NCBI GenBank assembly: GCA_030145245.1
Contig: JAQYWC010000046.1
Coordinates: 1 to 64,000 of the forward strand
Direction of reading: 5' to 3'
DNA from: Desulfobacterium sp.
Lineage (GTDB): Bacteria > Desulfobacterota > Desulfobacteria > Desulfobacterales > Desulfobacteraceae
Length of the DNA stretch: 64,000 nt
In this document: positions 17,117 to 26,611 of the stretch, piece after piece
Layout: each line of letters begins with the position of its first letter
Numbering within the stretch: the first letter of the stretch is position 1
Made by a program: the position numbers and the translations under genes
The notes under the pieces: model-generated
What the model saw: the letters and a program-made list of their open reading frames with translations, nothing else
The model's database searches: none
What the model was told of the DNA's origin: nothing

Positions 17117-18736
17117 ATGTCCGTGACCGACAAAGTGTCAACAACCATGACATGGGCGAAACAGGTGACAACCGGAACATTTAAGAGTGTAACCGGCACC
17201 CTTCTGCAGAACACCTTCCTACACAGGAACAGGAAACCGTTAACGGTCTATGGTGTTATCTGGCTGATAGTGGTTGTTCTGTCCGCCCTCATGGTCCGCA
17301 ACGCGGCCAAAGACTTTCGCCAGGAGTTCCTGAACAAAGCCGTTATCGCGGCAACCGCCATGGCGGAAAAGATCAGCGCCCCGCTGCTGGAGAACGACAT
17401 CCTGACCCTGAACGTCTCCATCGGGGAATTAGAAAAGAAAATCGCTCCGGTATTTGCAGGAATTCTTGACCACGAAGGGGTGGTCATTGCCCACAGCGAC
17501 CCTGATGCCATGAATCTTAAGATGGAAGCGCCCGAAAAGAAAAGAAAAATCACCATCCAGAACGGAGTGACCGTGGAACAGGGGGTGCTTCCCAAATATG
17601 GAAAAACCATCCTCTTCTCCAAGGAGCTCTTCTACTCAAAAATTAAGATCGGCGCCCTTGTTTTCGGGCTTGACGCCCAAATTCTGGGCAAGTCTGCGAC
17701 ACGTCATAACCTGGTTTTCCTGGGCATTCTGGCCCTGAGCGTCATCTTCTTTCTGGCCCTGGTTTTCATCACCGACCGCCATCTCAGGAATAAGGCTGCC
17801 AAAGAGCTTGAAGCCTTTGAAAGTATGGAGACCGTCGGCCCCTACCGGTTAAAGGAAAAAATCGCCCAGGGCGGTATGGCCGAACTCTATCTTGCCGATT
17901 ACGTCCGGGAAGACGGATTCAAGCGCACGGTCGCCATCAAAAAGATCCTGCCCCACCTGGCCCAGAACCAGGACTTCGTGGCCATGTTCATCCGGGAAGC
18001 AAGACTTGCCGCCATGCTCCAGCACCCCAACATCGTCCAGATCTTTGACCTGATTAAATTAATGAACCTCCACTTCATTGCCATGGAGTATGTCAACGGA
18101 AAAAACCTTGCAGAGATCATGGCCCATGAGAAATCCGGACTGTCCGTGGAGCTCGCCCTGTTCCTGGTCCAGAAGATCAGTTCAGGCCTCCACTATTCCC
18201 ACTCGAAAAAGGATGCCCACACAAGAGAGCCCCTGAACATCGTCCACAGGGACATCAGCCCCCAGAACATGCTGATCTCCTTCAAAGGTGAGGTTAAAAT
18301 CAGTGATTTTGGCATCTCAAAAGCCAGAAGTGAACCAAGCTTCACCCAGGCCGGGGTCATCAAGGGTAAAATTTCCTACCTCTCCCCTGAGCAGGCCTTA
18401 GGCAAGGAGGTGGATCACCAGGCTGATATTTACTCCCTGGGCATTATCTTCCATGAGATTCTCACAGGAAAGCGGGTCTACAATTTCTCCAACGAACTGG
18501 AGGCCATTCGAACCATTCCCACCATGAAGATCCCGGATGTAACGGAATTGAGGGCCGACCTTCCCAAACCCTTGGCGGCTATCATTGCCAAGTGCCTGGA
18601 AAAGAATAAGGCCCGCAGATACCAAACAGCAAAAGAGCTCCATGACGATCTGGTCAGCCTGAAATCCGAGCTTCAAATCTCGTTTGACGCATCCAATCTT
18701 GCCGAATTCATGGCCGACCGGTTCAAAAACAAATAA
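17117..18736 (+). CDS. Membrane Ser/Thr protein kinase (PpkA/PknB type)
   Basis: A 539-residue kinase. Membrane helices at about 46-64 and 196-216 flank a 130-residue periplasmic sensor. The cytoplasmic Hanks-type kinase domain covers about 240-510: glycine loop AQGGMAELYLAD, ATP lysine Lys275 in VAIKK, catalytic Asp379 in VHRDISPQN, and Asp397 of the DFG motif, all intact. The orientation is unusual, with the sensor at the N-terminus and the kinase C-terminal. The gene lies between a sensor-like membrane protein and a PP2C phosphatase, the standard reversible phosphorylation pair. The tandem FHA protein nearby is the likely reader. A T6SS post-translational switch (PpkA-PppA-Fha logic) is possible but inferred. 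Confidence 0.92.
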   Translation: MSVTDKVSTTMTWAKQVTTGTFKSVTGTLLQNTFLHRNRKPLTVYGVIWLIVVVLSALMVRNAAKDFRQEFLNKAVIAATAMAEKISAPLLENDILTLNVSIGELEKKIAPVFAGILDHEGVVIAHSDPDAMNLKMEAPEKKRKITIQNGVTVEQGVLPKYGKTILFSKELFYSKIKIGALVFGLDAQILGKSATRHNLVFLGILALSVIFFLALVFITDRHLRNKAAKELEAFESMETVGPYRLKEKIAQGGMAELYLADYVREDGFKRTVAIKKILPHLAQNQDFVAMFIREARLAAMLQHPNIVQIFDLIKLMNLHFIAMEYVNGKNLAEIMAHEKSGLSVELALFLVQKISSGLHYSHSKKDAHTREPLNIVHRDISPQNMLISFKGEVKISDFGISKARSEPSFTQAGVIKGKISYLSPEQALGKEVDHQADIYSLGIIFHEILTGKRVYNFSNELEAIRTIPTMKIPDVTELRADLPKPLAAIIAKCLEKNKARRYQTAKELHDDLVSLKSELQISFDASNLAEFMADRFKNK

Positions 18737-18762
18737 CTCTCCCGACCCAAAGGTTGAGACCG

Positions 18763-19491
18763 ATGACACAGATACACTTGTTTGGACAGACAGACCCGGG
18801 CCTGATGCGCAATAACAACGAAGACACCTTTTTCATCGAAGAAAAGCGGGGTTACTGCCTGGTGGCAGACGGCATCGGAGGAGCAAAAAACGGAGAGATT
18901 GCAAGCAGGCTATTTGTCGAAGAGACCGTGACCTCGTTTACCGGTCCGGATCTTTTGACCGATTCCAACGCCCCGGACCTGATTCGCCAGAGCTTCCAGC
19001 GGGCCAATGCCGCCATCCTGGAATATGCAACGGCCAATCCCGGCTGCAGGGGCATGGGATGCACGGCCGAGCTGATCGCCTTTTACCCGAACGGCTTTGT
19101 CCTGGGGCACATGGGGGACAGCCGCAGCTTCCGCCTGAGAAACCACTCTTTCAAGCAGCTGACCACGGACCACTCCCTGGTTCAGGAGCAGCTGGACCAG
19201 GGATTGATCACTCCTGAAGAGGCCAGGGACCACTCCTACAAAAACGTGATTCTCCGGGCAGTGGGCATTGAGGAGCATCCCCGCCTGGACATTATCAAGG
19301 GCAAGGTGTTTCCAGGGGATCTTTTCCTCCTCTGCTCTGACGGGCTCACAGACATGGTGAACCCCGGGCAGATCCAGACCCTGATGAGCAGTTCAGCAAC
19401 ACTTGAAGAAAAAACCGGGGCCCTGGTGCACCAGGCAAACGCCAATGGCGGCAGGGACAACATCACCGTTGTTCTGGCCGAAATCCTTTGA
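18763..19491 (+). CDS. PP2C-family protein serine/threonine phosphatase
   Basis: A 242-residue phosphatase. The ATG at 18763, nine bases after AAAGG, is preferred over the in-frame TTG at 18754. PPM/PP2C metal-binding motifs are complete: NNNEDTFF, VADGIGGAKNG, GHMGDSRSFRL, LCSDGLTDMV and GGRDNITVVL. It removes phosphate from Ser/Thr using two Mn/Mg ions and is expected to reverse the kinase encoded 26 bases upstream. It is soluble, with no signal peptide. It ends the operon, facing a convergent gene of unknown function. Confidence 0.92.
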   Translation: MTQIHLFGQTDPGLMRNNNEDTFFIEEKRGYCLVADGIGGAKNGEIASRLFVEETVTSFTGPDLLTDSNAPDLIRQSFQRANAAILEYATANPGCRGMGCTAELIAFYPNGFVLGHMGDSRSFRLRNHSFKQLTTDHSLVQEQLDQGLITPEEARDHSYKNVILRAVGIEEHPRLDIIKGKVFPGDLFLLCSDGLTDMVNPGQIQTLMSSSATLEEKTGALVHQANANGGRDNITVVLAEIL

Positions 19492-19544
19492 CCTTGTCGA
19501 ACGAATCAGCCAGAGAAGGGTTTTGAACTCATTTCCGAATATTA

Positions 19545-20348
19545 CTAAGACACCTCGCCAAGGGTATCAGGAAATGTTGTGGACAAGTAATCCTGCATCC
19601 GCTCCCGGAGATCCGCCAAAATCTGGAATTTTGGACGTTCCTGCTGGTCTTTACCTTCAACCGGCTTGAGGAGGTGGGCAAACAATTGGTCAATGGGTTG
19701 TTGAGACTTCTGCTGGAGCTCTTTTTCGCTCTCTTCCATCATTTTCACCATTCTGTCCATGAGGTTTTCCGCCTGGCCGGCAACAATTGATGAGGGGGGT
19801 GTTGAGCCGGATTGGGGCATCCTGGAATAGCTCTCCTGGGAGACCTCGCTCATCATGGTGTAGGAGCGCTGCATACTGATATCTGCGGAAAATTCTGAAA
19901 CAGTATCATACCCGGTCATGCCAAGGGCGGTTTCAACGGCACCCTCCATGTCGCCATCCCCCATCTCTTCGAGGATCTCATCCAGGCTGCCCACCATCTT
20001 TTCAATATCATCGAGCTCCTCCTCGCTGAGGTCGCCTTTTACCGAAAAGGTAAAGGAGGATCCCGATTCAAGGGTCATGGTTCTGGAACTATAATGGGAC
20101 TGGATCTCTGATGAACCATTGACAATCTTTCCGCTCTGGTCATAGGAGGACGCGTTCAGCTCAGAAAACGATGCCGCATTGATAGTAACGATATCCCCCT
20201 CTTTGGTTTTCAGGGAAAGATCGACATTGCTGCTTTCGGATGCGGCCAGGGAGTGCCGCTGGGAGGAGCGGAAACCTGTCTCAGCCATGGAACGGTTGGG
20301 ATTGCCATGTCCGGCCAATGCCTGGGAGTACGGTGAGATACTGTTCAT
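19545..20348 (-). CDS. Hypothetical acidic helical protein
   Basis: A 267-residue soluble protein with no signal peptide. The first 50 residues are Ser/Asn/Gln-rich and low in complexity. Residues 50-110 are beta-like and Ser/Thr-rich. Residues 110-260 are acidic and helical, with a DLSEEELDDIEKMVGSLDEILEEMGDG segment and a Met/Glu/Gln-rich coiled-coil region (LMDRMVKMMEESEKELQQK). The composition recalls DUF5610-type or flagellar-associated proteins, but I cannot assign a family. The gene follows a diguanylate cyclase on the same strand with a 76-base gap. Confidence 0.6.
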   Translation of the reverse strand: MNSISPYSQALAGHGNPNRSMAETGFRSSQRHSLAASESSNVDLSLKTKEGDIVTINAASFSELNASSYDQSGKIVNGSSEIQSHYSSRTMTLESGSSFTFSVKGDLSEEELDDIEKMVGSLDEILEEMGDGDMEGAVETALGMTGYDTVSEFSADISMQRSYTMMSEVSQESYSRMPQSGSTPPSSIVAGQAENLMDRMVKMMEESEKELQQKSQQPIDQLFAHLLKPVEGKDQQERPKFQILADLRERMQDYLSTTFPDTLGEVS

Positions 20349-20424
20349 ATGTAAACACTCCTTTATTCTCTGGGTTGCGTTGCCTTATATCCGTATCGGC
20401 CGCCCCCCCAACAAACGTTAGTGT

Positions 20425-22821
20425 TTATCGATTTTTTTTGTAGCACTCCACCCGGTTGCGCCCGTTTTTCTTTGCCCGGTACAGGGCCTGATCCGCATGT
20501 TTCATCAGCTCTTCGATCTCTTTGATGCTGCTGTTCCAGGTTGCGACCCCAAGGCTCACGGTAAACGAGATCCCGCCCTTGTCCAACGTCACTGAACTTC
20601 GTTCACAGGCCTGTCTGAACCGTTCGGCAATGGCAAAAGCCCCCATGAGATCGGTCTCCGGAAGAAGAATAACAAACTCTTCTCCGCCGACCCGGGCAAA
20701 CACATCCGCATCCCTGAGGGCCTTCCGACCCATATAGGCAAAGGTCTTCAAAACCAGATCCCCGATTTCGTGGCCATGGGTATCGTTTATAATCTTAAAA
20801 TGATCCAGGTCCAGCATGATCAGGGAGAGACCGGCAGGGGAGTATCGCTTCTGGCGCTCTATTTCGATTTTTCCAAGTGCCATGAAATGTCTGCGGTTAC
20901 ACAATCCTGTCAAATAGTCGGTGGTGGCCACCTGTTTGAGTTTCTCCTGGTACAGGCGCTTTTCCGTGATGTCATCCACCATCCAGACCACCCCCTTTGA
21001 CAGATCCGGCGGGGTGGCCGAATCAATGGCCTTGCCGGAAAGGGTGCACCAGACCGGGAAGCCGTCCCTGCGCCTGAGCTGATACTCCACCTGGATCTGT
21101 TCCCCATGGACCAGCCGGTTGAAATATTTTTCACCATACTCGTTGAACCGCTCCTCGGAGAGATGAAGCGCCGTCATGCTCAACCCCACCATCTCTTCGG
21201 GTGTGTCATAACCAAGGATATCTGCAAGCCGCTGGTTTCCCTTGTACAAGATCCGCCCGCCCTTAAGAAACATGATGCCCACCGAACTGTTCTCAACAAT
21301 GGTTGAAAGCTCCTCCAGGGCACTCTTCAGCTTCTGTTCCATCTCTTGCCGGAAGGTGATATCCCTGAACTCCACCACTCGTAACATGCGCCCCTTGTGG
21401 GGGATGGCCTTGCCCTGAAGCTCAAGGGGATAGGTGGAACCATCTTTTCTGATGCCCTCGACACAATAGGGGTTTTCATAGTCTGAGGCAAATTTGGACC
21501 GCACCGAATCATGCCAGGCCGGGGCGATGAGCTCATATCCGGACATGCCGATCAATTCCCGGGGCTCGTATCCGGTCATATCGGAAAAGGCCTGGTTTGA
21601 ATCGATGATGCATTTTTTGTCATGGATGGCAATGCCGCCTGAGGAGGCCTCGTGGAGGATACGAAACCGCTCCTCGCTTTCCCTGAGTTCCCGCTCCGCA
21701 CGCTTTCTCTTTTCAATGTCGGTTTTCAGGGTTACGTTCACCCCGGCAAGCTCGGCCGCCTGACCCTCCATCTGCTCGAGCATCCGGTCCACCTCCCTGC
21801 CGAGGGTGCCGATCTCATCGTTCTGGGAAAATCGAATTCTGGTGGAGAGATCACCTGTCTTTGCAACCCCCAGGACATGATCGGTCAAAACCATGATGGG
21901 GGATACCACGACCTTTCTCACGATAAAAACAACCAGAAAAGCCATAAACAGTCCAACAATGGATATCAGTGTCAACGAGTAGAAAAAGGTGCTTCTTCCC
22001 TTTGCAAGGATCTGCCTTGGAATCTCTGCCCGTATCAGGAACCCCTGGCCGCCGCCGATATCCGGCAGCCGGGAATAGATCAGGAGAGGCTCGCCCTCGC
22101 CCCTCCCTACTGTACGAAACGCATCAGGTTCAAGGGTTCTTGAGATCTCCTTCTCTTCCCGGGTCAACCCGTCCCCCTCCATGGCACGGATACTGAAATC
22201 CATCTCAACCTGTTCAGCCAGGAGCCCTATGGAAACCGGATCAAGAAGCCGGCCCATAATCAGCACCCCCCGGACGGGTCCCAGGTTTCTGGATGTGGTG
22301 ATCGGCCGAAGACTTATCAGCATCGGCCCCCTGTCACTATTGTATAGCCCTGTAATCTTCACCCCGGAGAGATCCTCTTTTTTCCAGGAAGAGGAAGCAA
22401 AAGCGTTGGTCAGGGACAGCAGGCCTTCGGGAAGAGCGGTCAACACCGTTTTATCCAGTTGGGAGAGATCCCATGCCTCGCAGAAATTGAACTTGCCTGA
22501 AATGTCAATGATGCAGGCAAGACTCAACCGGTTATTCACCATGGTATCGGGATTGAGATTTCTCTCAACAAAGCCGGGGGATGGTGAGGCCGTGAAGTCG
22601 TAGAGATCGTCCCAGGCAGCCCAATCATGACAGAGGATGTCCACATGGTGGATCTCCTCCCTGATCGCCTTGATGCAGCGCTCCATATCCTTTGTTGCCT
22701 CGCTTACCTCCAGCGCTTTAAAACCCGGCAGGATGATAAGGTGATGGATGCCATAGTTCAACGAGGCAAAAAGGGAAAAGACCAGTAACAGAATCAGGAC
22801 TACCTTTGTTTTTAAGGGCAT
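20425..22821 (-). CDS. CHASE4-HAMP-PAS-PAS diguanylate cyclase
   Basis: A 798-residue membrane sensor-cyclase. The N-terminal helix (7-27) and a second helix near 285-305 enclose a CHASE4-type extracellular domain (HDWAAWDDLYDF is its hallmark). HAMP follows at about 310-360, then PAS at 380-490 (with a trailing PAC-type RVVEFRDITFR) and PAS at 500-620, then GGDEF at 635-795. The active loop is GGEEF, and RDAD five residues upstream is an intact I-site, so it should make c-di-GMP with product inhibition. Its end product feeds the same second-messenger pool as the cyclase at 9977-12472. Confidence 0.92.
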   Translation of the reverse strand: MPLKTKVVLILLLVFSLFASLNYGIHHLIILPGFKALEVSEATKDMERCIKAIREEIHHVDILCHDWAAWDDLYDFTASPSPGFVERNLNPDTMVNNRLSLACIIDISGKFNFCEAWDLSQLDKTVLTALPEGLLSLTNAFASSSWKKEDLSGVKITGLYNSDRGPMLISLRPITTSRNLGPVRGVLIMGRLLDPVSIGLLAEQVEMDFSIRAMEGDGLTREEKEISRTLEPDAFRTVGRGEGEPLLIYSRLPDIGGGQGFLIRAEIPRQILAKGRSTFFYSLTLISIVGLFMAFLVVFIVRKVVVSPIMVLTDHVLGVAKTGDLSTRIRFSQNDEIGTLGREVDRMLEQMEGQAAELAGVNVTLKTDIEKRKRAERELRESEERFRILHEASSGGIAIHDKKCIIDSNQAFSDMTGYEPRELIGMSGYELIAPAWHDSVRSKFASDYENPYCVEGIRKDGSTYPLELQGKAIPHKGRMLRVVEFRDITFRQEMEQKLKSALEELSTIVENSSVGIMFLKGGRILYKGNQRLADILGYDTPEEMVGLSMTALHLSEERFNEYGEKYFNRLVHGEQIQVEYQLRRRDGFPVWCTLSGKAIDSATPPDLSKGVVWMVDDITEKRLYQEKLKQVATTDYLTGLCNRRHFMALGKIEIERQKRYSPAGLSLIMLDLDHFKIINDTHGHEIGDLVLKTFAYMGRKALRDADVFARVGGEEFVILLPETDLMGAFAIAERFRQACERSSVTLDKGGISFTVSLGVATWNSSIKEIEELMKHADQALYRAKKNGRNRVECYKKNR

Positions 22822-22978
22822 TTTCTCGCTTACCTTTGATCCACAAATATGTTTCTTCTAATGGCTAACTTATATTCAGATCCCCCGGAAAAGTCTATGT
22901 TTTTTTACATTGCGCGATTTCATGATATCGATTATAAGGCTCTCAATACAGCCATATTTCACAAAAGGATTCCCAAGG

Positions 22979-23800
22979 ATGCTCAGCTTTTCATTTACCC
23001 GAAAAAAATTTCTATCCCTTACCCCCCAGGGCCGGCACCGCTGGATCATCAAATGGCTCTCAGCAGTATATCACAAGATTTCAACAAACCGGGTCGGCCC
23101 GGAAAGCCTTGAGCTCTTTGCAAAGGAGTACACCCAGGTAATGGAGTGGTGCCAGGCCGTTCCCCCGACCCTGCCCCCTCCCAAAGACCAACGGGGCTGG
23201 CTTGAGTTTGTATCCGACGCCATCCATTGTGAGCGGACCGCTTCCGGAATTGTTCCCAAAGACCAGGACCTTCTGACGGCAATAGAGACAGATGACAGGC
23301 CGGAAGAAAACAGCGGGTTTCCGAGACTCGACTTCCACATGGCCCTGGACGGCCTCAGGAGCCTTTTCAATGTGGGATCGATCTTCAGGAGCTGTGATGC
23401 CGCAGGATTCTCCTCCCTGATCCTTGGCAACACCCCCGGGGGGGAACATCCCCTGGTGCAAAAAACCTCCATGGGTGCAGCAAGCTGGATGCCCCACACA
23501 AAAACCCGGGATCTTGCAGGGACCCTTCTGGATATGAAGACCCAAGGGTACAGGATCACGGCCGTTGAAACGGCAAAGCACTCCAAGCCCTACAATGACA
23601 ATCCCTGGGATGGCCGGGGGGTGGTTGTGATGGGCAATGAAGAGTATGGGATCTCCTCCCATGTGATGCGGGTGTGCGATGATGTTGTTCACATTCCCAT
23701 GTTCGGCAGGAAGAACTCCCTCAACGTTGCCAATGCAGCCTCCGTGGTTCTTTTTCACATCGCATCCACCCTGTATGCCCAAGGGCCGCAACCGGTTTAA
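22979..23800 (+). CDS. TrmH/SpoU-family RNA 2'-O-methyltransferase
   Basis: A 273-residue SPOUT methyltransferase. The ATG at 22979 is chosen over an upstream one because AAGGAT precedes it and the extra residues look non-coding. Residues 1-110 are a basic helical extension. The SPOUT knot occupies 125-270 with all three SpoU motifs: NVGSIFRSCDAAGF, VVVMGNEEYGIS and IPMFGRKNSLNVANAASVVLF. Such enzymes methylate ribose 2'-OH in tRNA or rRNA using S-adenosylmethionine; the target site here is unknown. It stands alone between divergent and downstream transporter genes. Confidence 0.88.
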   Translation: MLSFSFTRKKFLSLTPQGRHRWIIKWLSAVYHKISTNRVGPESLELFAKEYTQVMEWCQAVPPTLPPPKDQRGWLEFVSDAIHCERTASGIVPKDQDLLTAIETDDRPEENSGFPRLDFHMALDGLRSLFNVGSIFRSCDAAGFSSLILGNTPGGEHPLVQKTSMGAASWMPHTKTRDLAGTLLDMKTQGYRITAVETAKHSKPYNDNPWDGRGVVVMGNEEYGISSHVMRVCDDVVHIPMFGRKNSLNVANAASVVLFHIASTLYAQGPQPV

Positions 23801-23824
23801 AATCCTGAAAATACAAAATTTTTC

Positions 23825-23852
23825 TTGCTTTTTAGACGTCTGAGTATATAAT
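23825..23852 (+). promoter_or_regulatory. Sigma-70 promoter for the ABC transporter operon
   Basis: TTGCTT (23825-23830) and TATAAT (23847-23852) with a 16-base spacer lie about 70 bases before the substrate-binding protein ATG. The -10 is a perfect consensus and the surroundings are AT-rich. Confidence 0.7.
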
Positions 23853-23920
23853 AAAAGACTTTTGATTGACCCCGGGGTTGGTAAGCCTGGAGCAAGAGTA
23901 AATACAACAAGGAGTAGTCA

Positions 23921-24907
23921 ATGAAAACCATAGTTACAACGATGGTGGCCGCTGTTCTGATCGCCTGTTCCGCTTTTTCGACAGCCGCGGCCCAGGACTC
24001 TGTCCTGGTCGGAATCTCGAAGATCGTTGCCCACCCGGCCCTTGACGCCCTGGAAACCGGTGTCCAGGACGGCATAAAAGAGAATTTCCCCAACGCACGG
24101 TTTGACCTTCAAAACGCCAACGGAGAACTTGCAACGGCCGCCTCCATTGCCCAGAAGTTCAAGTCCCAGCGAGTCGACCTTGCCGTGGGCATTGCAACCC
24201 CAACGGCCCAGGCCCTGGTGGGAACCATCAAAAAAAGCCCCGTGCTCTTCTGCGCCGTGACAGATCCCGTGGGCGCAGGCCTTGTGGGATCCACGGACAA
24301 AGGGGAGAAGAACGTGACCGGCACCTCGGACATGACCCCTGTGCGGGAACAGATCGAACTTTTAAACCGGATCAAGCCCCTCAAAGCCCTGGGCCATGTT
24401 TACTGCAGCAGCGAAGCCAATGCCGTTGCCCTGGCTGTGATCGCCAAACAGGTGTGCAGGGAGATGGGCATCAAATTTGTTGAGACCACGGTGACCAACT
24501 CAGCCGAGGTGATGCAGGCGGTTCAGACCATCGCATCCCGGGTGGACGGCATCTATCTGAGCAATGACAACACCGTATTTTCAGCCCTTTCCGCCGTCAC
24601 CACGGTGGCCATGAAGCACAAGATACCGGTGATGTCGGCCGACCCGAGCTCGGCTGCGGACAACGATGTCCTGGCTGCCTGGGGATTTGACTACTACAAG
24701 ATGGGCAAAGCCACCGGCCATCTTGCGGCAAGGATCCTCAAGGGTGAAAAACCCGAAAATATCCCCACTCTCTTCATGACAGACCCAAGTGATGTGGATC
24801 TGTTGATCAACAAAGATATAGCCAAAAAGCTGGGCCTGGTATTTCCCGAAGACGTTATCGCCTCGGCCAACACCATCATCGAAAACGGAAAACCCACGAG
24901 AAAGTAG
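23921..24907 (+). CDS. ABC transporter substrate-binding protein (TrpX/COG2984 type)
   Basis: A 328-residue periplasmic protein with a signal peptide cut near residue 23 (TAAAQD). The remainder matches the COG2984/TrpX fold, with the SKIVAHPALDALETGVQDGIK opening and the later LLFEM-like loops (IYLSNDNTVFSALSAVTTVAMKHKIPVM). Family members bind aromatic amino acids or other small ligands; the ligand here is not determined. AAGGAG precedes the ATG by seven bases. It is the first gene of a three-gene operon with the permease and ATPase, behind a good sigma-70 promoter. Confidence 0.88.
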   Translation: MKTIVTTMVAAVLIACSAFSTAAAQDSVLVGISKIVAHPALDALETGVQDGIKENFPNARFDLQNANGELATAASIAQKFKSQRVDLAVGIATPTAQALVGTIKKSPVLFCAVTDPVGAGLVGSTDKGEKNVTGTSDMTPVREQIELLNRIKPLKALGHVYCSSEANAVALAVIAKQVCREMGIKFVETTVTNSAEVMQAVQTIASRVDGIYLSNDNTVFSALSAVTTVAMKHKIPVMSADPSSAADNDVLAAWGFDYYKMGKATGHLAARILKGEKPENIPTLFMTDPSDVDLLINKDIAKKLGLVFPEDVIASANTIIENGKPTRK

Positions 24908-24914
24908 AGCGACC

Positions 24915-25805
24915 ATGATAGAAGGAATATTTGTTGAAGGGCTGATCTACTCGATCATGGCCCTGGGGGTCTTTTTTACCTTTCGAATCCTCGACTTTCC
25001 CGATCTGACCGTTGACGGTTCCTTTCCCATGGGAGCGGTGGTGATGGCCGCCTGTCTCCACCAGGGTGTCAACCCGGTCACAGGATTGTTGCTGGCCTTT
25101 GCAGGCGGAGTCTTGGCCGGGGTAACCACGGCCGAGATCCACAACCGGCTCAAGGTCCCCCACCTTCTGGCCGGCATCCTCACCATGACCATGCTCTACT
25201 CGGTCAACATCCGGATATTGTCAAACAGGGCCAACCTTCCCCTCCTGAGGGTGGAGACGGTCCTGACAAAGATCCATGCATGGAGTGAGGGATTTATCTC
25301 TGCGGAATGGGCGTCCCTTATCTTCTTCCTCCTTGTGGTGATCTTGATTAAAAAAGGGCTGGACCTCTTTTTCATCACCGACATGGGACTCATGTTCGGG
25401 GCGCTTGGCAACAACGAACAGATGGTAAGGACCCAGGGGGTGAACCCCGCCATCCTCAAATCCATTGGTGTGGGCCTCTCCAACGGGCTTGTGGCGCTTT
25501 CCGGCGCCTTTGCCGCCCAGTACCAGGGGTTTGCCGACGTCAACCTGGGCCAGGGCATTGTGGTGTCAGGCTTAGCCTCTGTGATGCTCGGGGAGTTTCT
25601 GCTCAGGTCCAACCGCATCTCCATCCTCACCCTGAGGGTGGTGCTGGGAACCATCCTGTTCAAGGCGATCATGTATCTCGGACGCTATTACGGCTACTAC
25701 ATCAACATGACCCCCAACGATCTCAAGCTCATTGCCGGCATCCTCATCATCATCTCCCTTGCCGCTGCAAACATAAGGAACAAAAAGGAGAAGAACCGGT
25801 CATGA
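24915..25805 (+). CDS. ABC transporter permease (TrpY/COG4120 type)
   Basis: A 296-residue inner-membrane permease with about eight hydrophobic segments across 5-285 and a basic C-terminal tail (RNKKEKNRS). It belongs to the branched-chain-type permease superfamily (the LDFPDLTVDGSFPMGA opening is characteristic of COG4120). It forms the membrane channel for the ligand captured by the preceding binding protein, seven bases upstream, and overlaps the ATPase gene by four bases (ATGA). Confidence 0.88.
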   Translation: MIEGIFVEGLIYSIMALGVFFTFRILDFPDLTVDGSFPMGAVVMAACLHQGVNPVTGLLLAFAGGVLAGVTTAEIHNRLKVPHLLAGILTMTMLYSVNIRILSNRANLPLLRVETVLTKIHAWSEGFISAEWASLIFFLLVVILIKKGLDLFFITDMGLMFGALGNNEQMVRTQGVNPAILKSIGVGLSNGLVALSGAFAAQYQGFADVNLGQGIVVSGLASVMLGEFLLRSNRISILTLRVVLGTILFKAIMYLGRYYGYYINMTPNDLKLIAGILIIISLAAANIRNKKEKNRS

Positions 25806-26596
25806 TAAGACTCGAAAAGGTCCAAAAGACCTTCGGCCTTGGCACGGCCGGTGAAAAGACCGTGATCCGCAACCTCGACTTTGAGGTTGAAAAAGGCGAC
25901 TTCATCACCGTTGTGGGCAGCAACGGGGCGGGCAAGACCACCCTGTTCAACCTCATCTCCGGAAGCATCTTTCCCACCCAGGGAAAGATCCTGATCAAGG
26001 GAAAAGAGGTCACCCGGGATCCCGAGTACAAGCGGGCCAAAGCCATTGGCCGGATATTCCAGGATCCCCTGGCCGGCACCGCCTCCAACATGACCCTGGA
26101 GGACAACATGATGATCACCAGCAACAAGGGGTTCAAGTGGCCCAAGATCAGTCTGACCCGCACCATGAGACAATCGTTCCAGGAGCAGGTTAAACAGCTT
26201 GAGATGGGCCTTGAATCGCGACTCAAGGAGAATGTCAACACCCTTTCCGGCGGCCAGCGCCAGGCCCTGACCCTGCTCATGACCGTCACATCCAATCCCG
26301 ATATTCTGCTCCTTGACGAGCACACGGCCGCCCTTGACCCCAGGAACGCCGAACTTGTCATGGCGCTTACAAAACGCTTTATCAATGAAAAGGGCCTTAC
26401 CACACTGATGGTGACCCACAACATGAACCACGCCATCGAATTTGGTAACCGGCTCATCATGATGGACCAGGGAGAAATAATAATCGATGTAAAACAAGAG
26501 GCCAAGAAGCAACTGACCAAAAAACGCTTAATAGAAATGTTTAGTGAAATCAAAAAACGAGACTTTGAAAACGATGAAGTTCTCCTCACGTCTTAG
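25802..26596 (+). CDS. ABC transporter ATP-binding protein (TrpZ/COG1101 type)
   Basis: A 264-residue ATPase. Walker A GSNGAGKTT lies at about 40-48, the ABC signature LSGGQRQALTL near 155, and Walker B ILLLDEHTAALDP near 176, followed by the H-loop THNMNH. The DEHTAALDP form is typical of COG1101 ATPases paired with TrpX-like binding proteins. It powers the import system and is translationally coupled to the permease. TypA follows 15 bases after its stop, so readthrough into a housekeeping gene is possible. Confidence 0.92.
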   Translation: MIRLEKVQKTFGLGTAGEKTVIRNLDFEVEKGDFITVVGSNGAGKTTLFNLISGSIFPTQGKILIKGKEVTRDPEYKRAKAIGRIFQDPLAGTASNMTLEDNMMITSNKGFKWPKISLTRTMRQSFQEQVKQLEMGLESRLKENVNTLSGGQRQALTLLMTVTSNPDILLLDEHTAALDPRNAELVMALTKRFINEKGLTTLMVTHNMNHAIEFGNRLIMMDQGEIIIDVKQEAKKQLTKKRLIEMFSEIKKRDFENDEVLLTS

Positions 26597-26611
26597 AAGG
26601 AATAGATTTAA

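Noticed and set aside
20370-20424. Possible sigma-28 promoter (minus strand: TAAC, then GCCGATAC) before the acidic helical protein
   Set aside because: The -35 is off consensus and the spacer is 16 rather than 15; not enough to claim.
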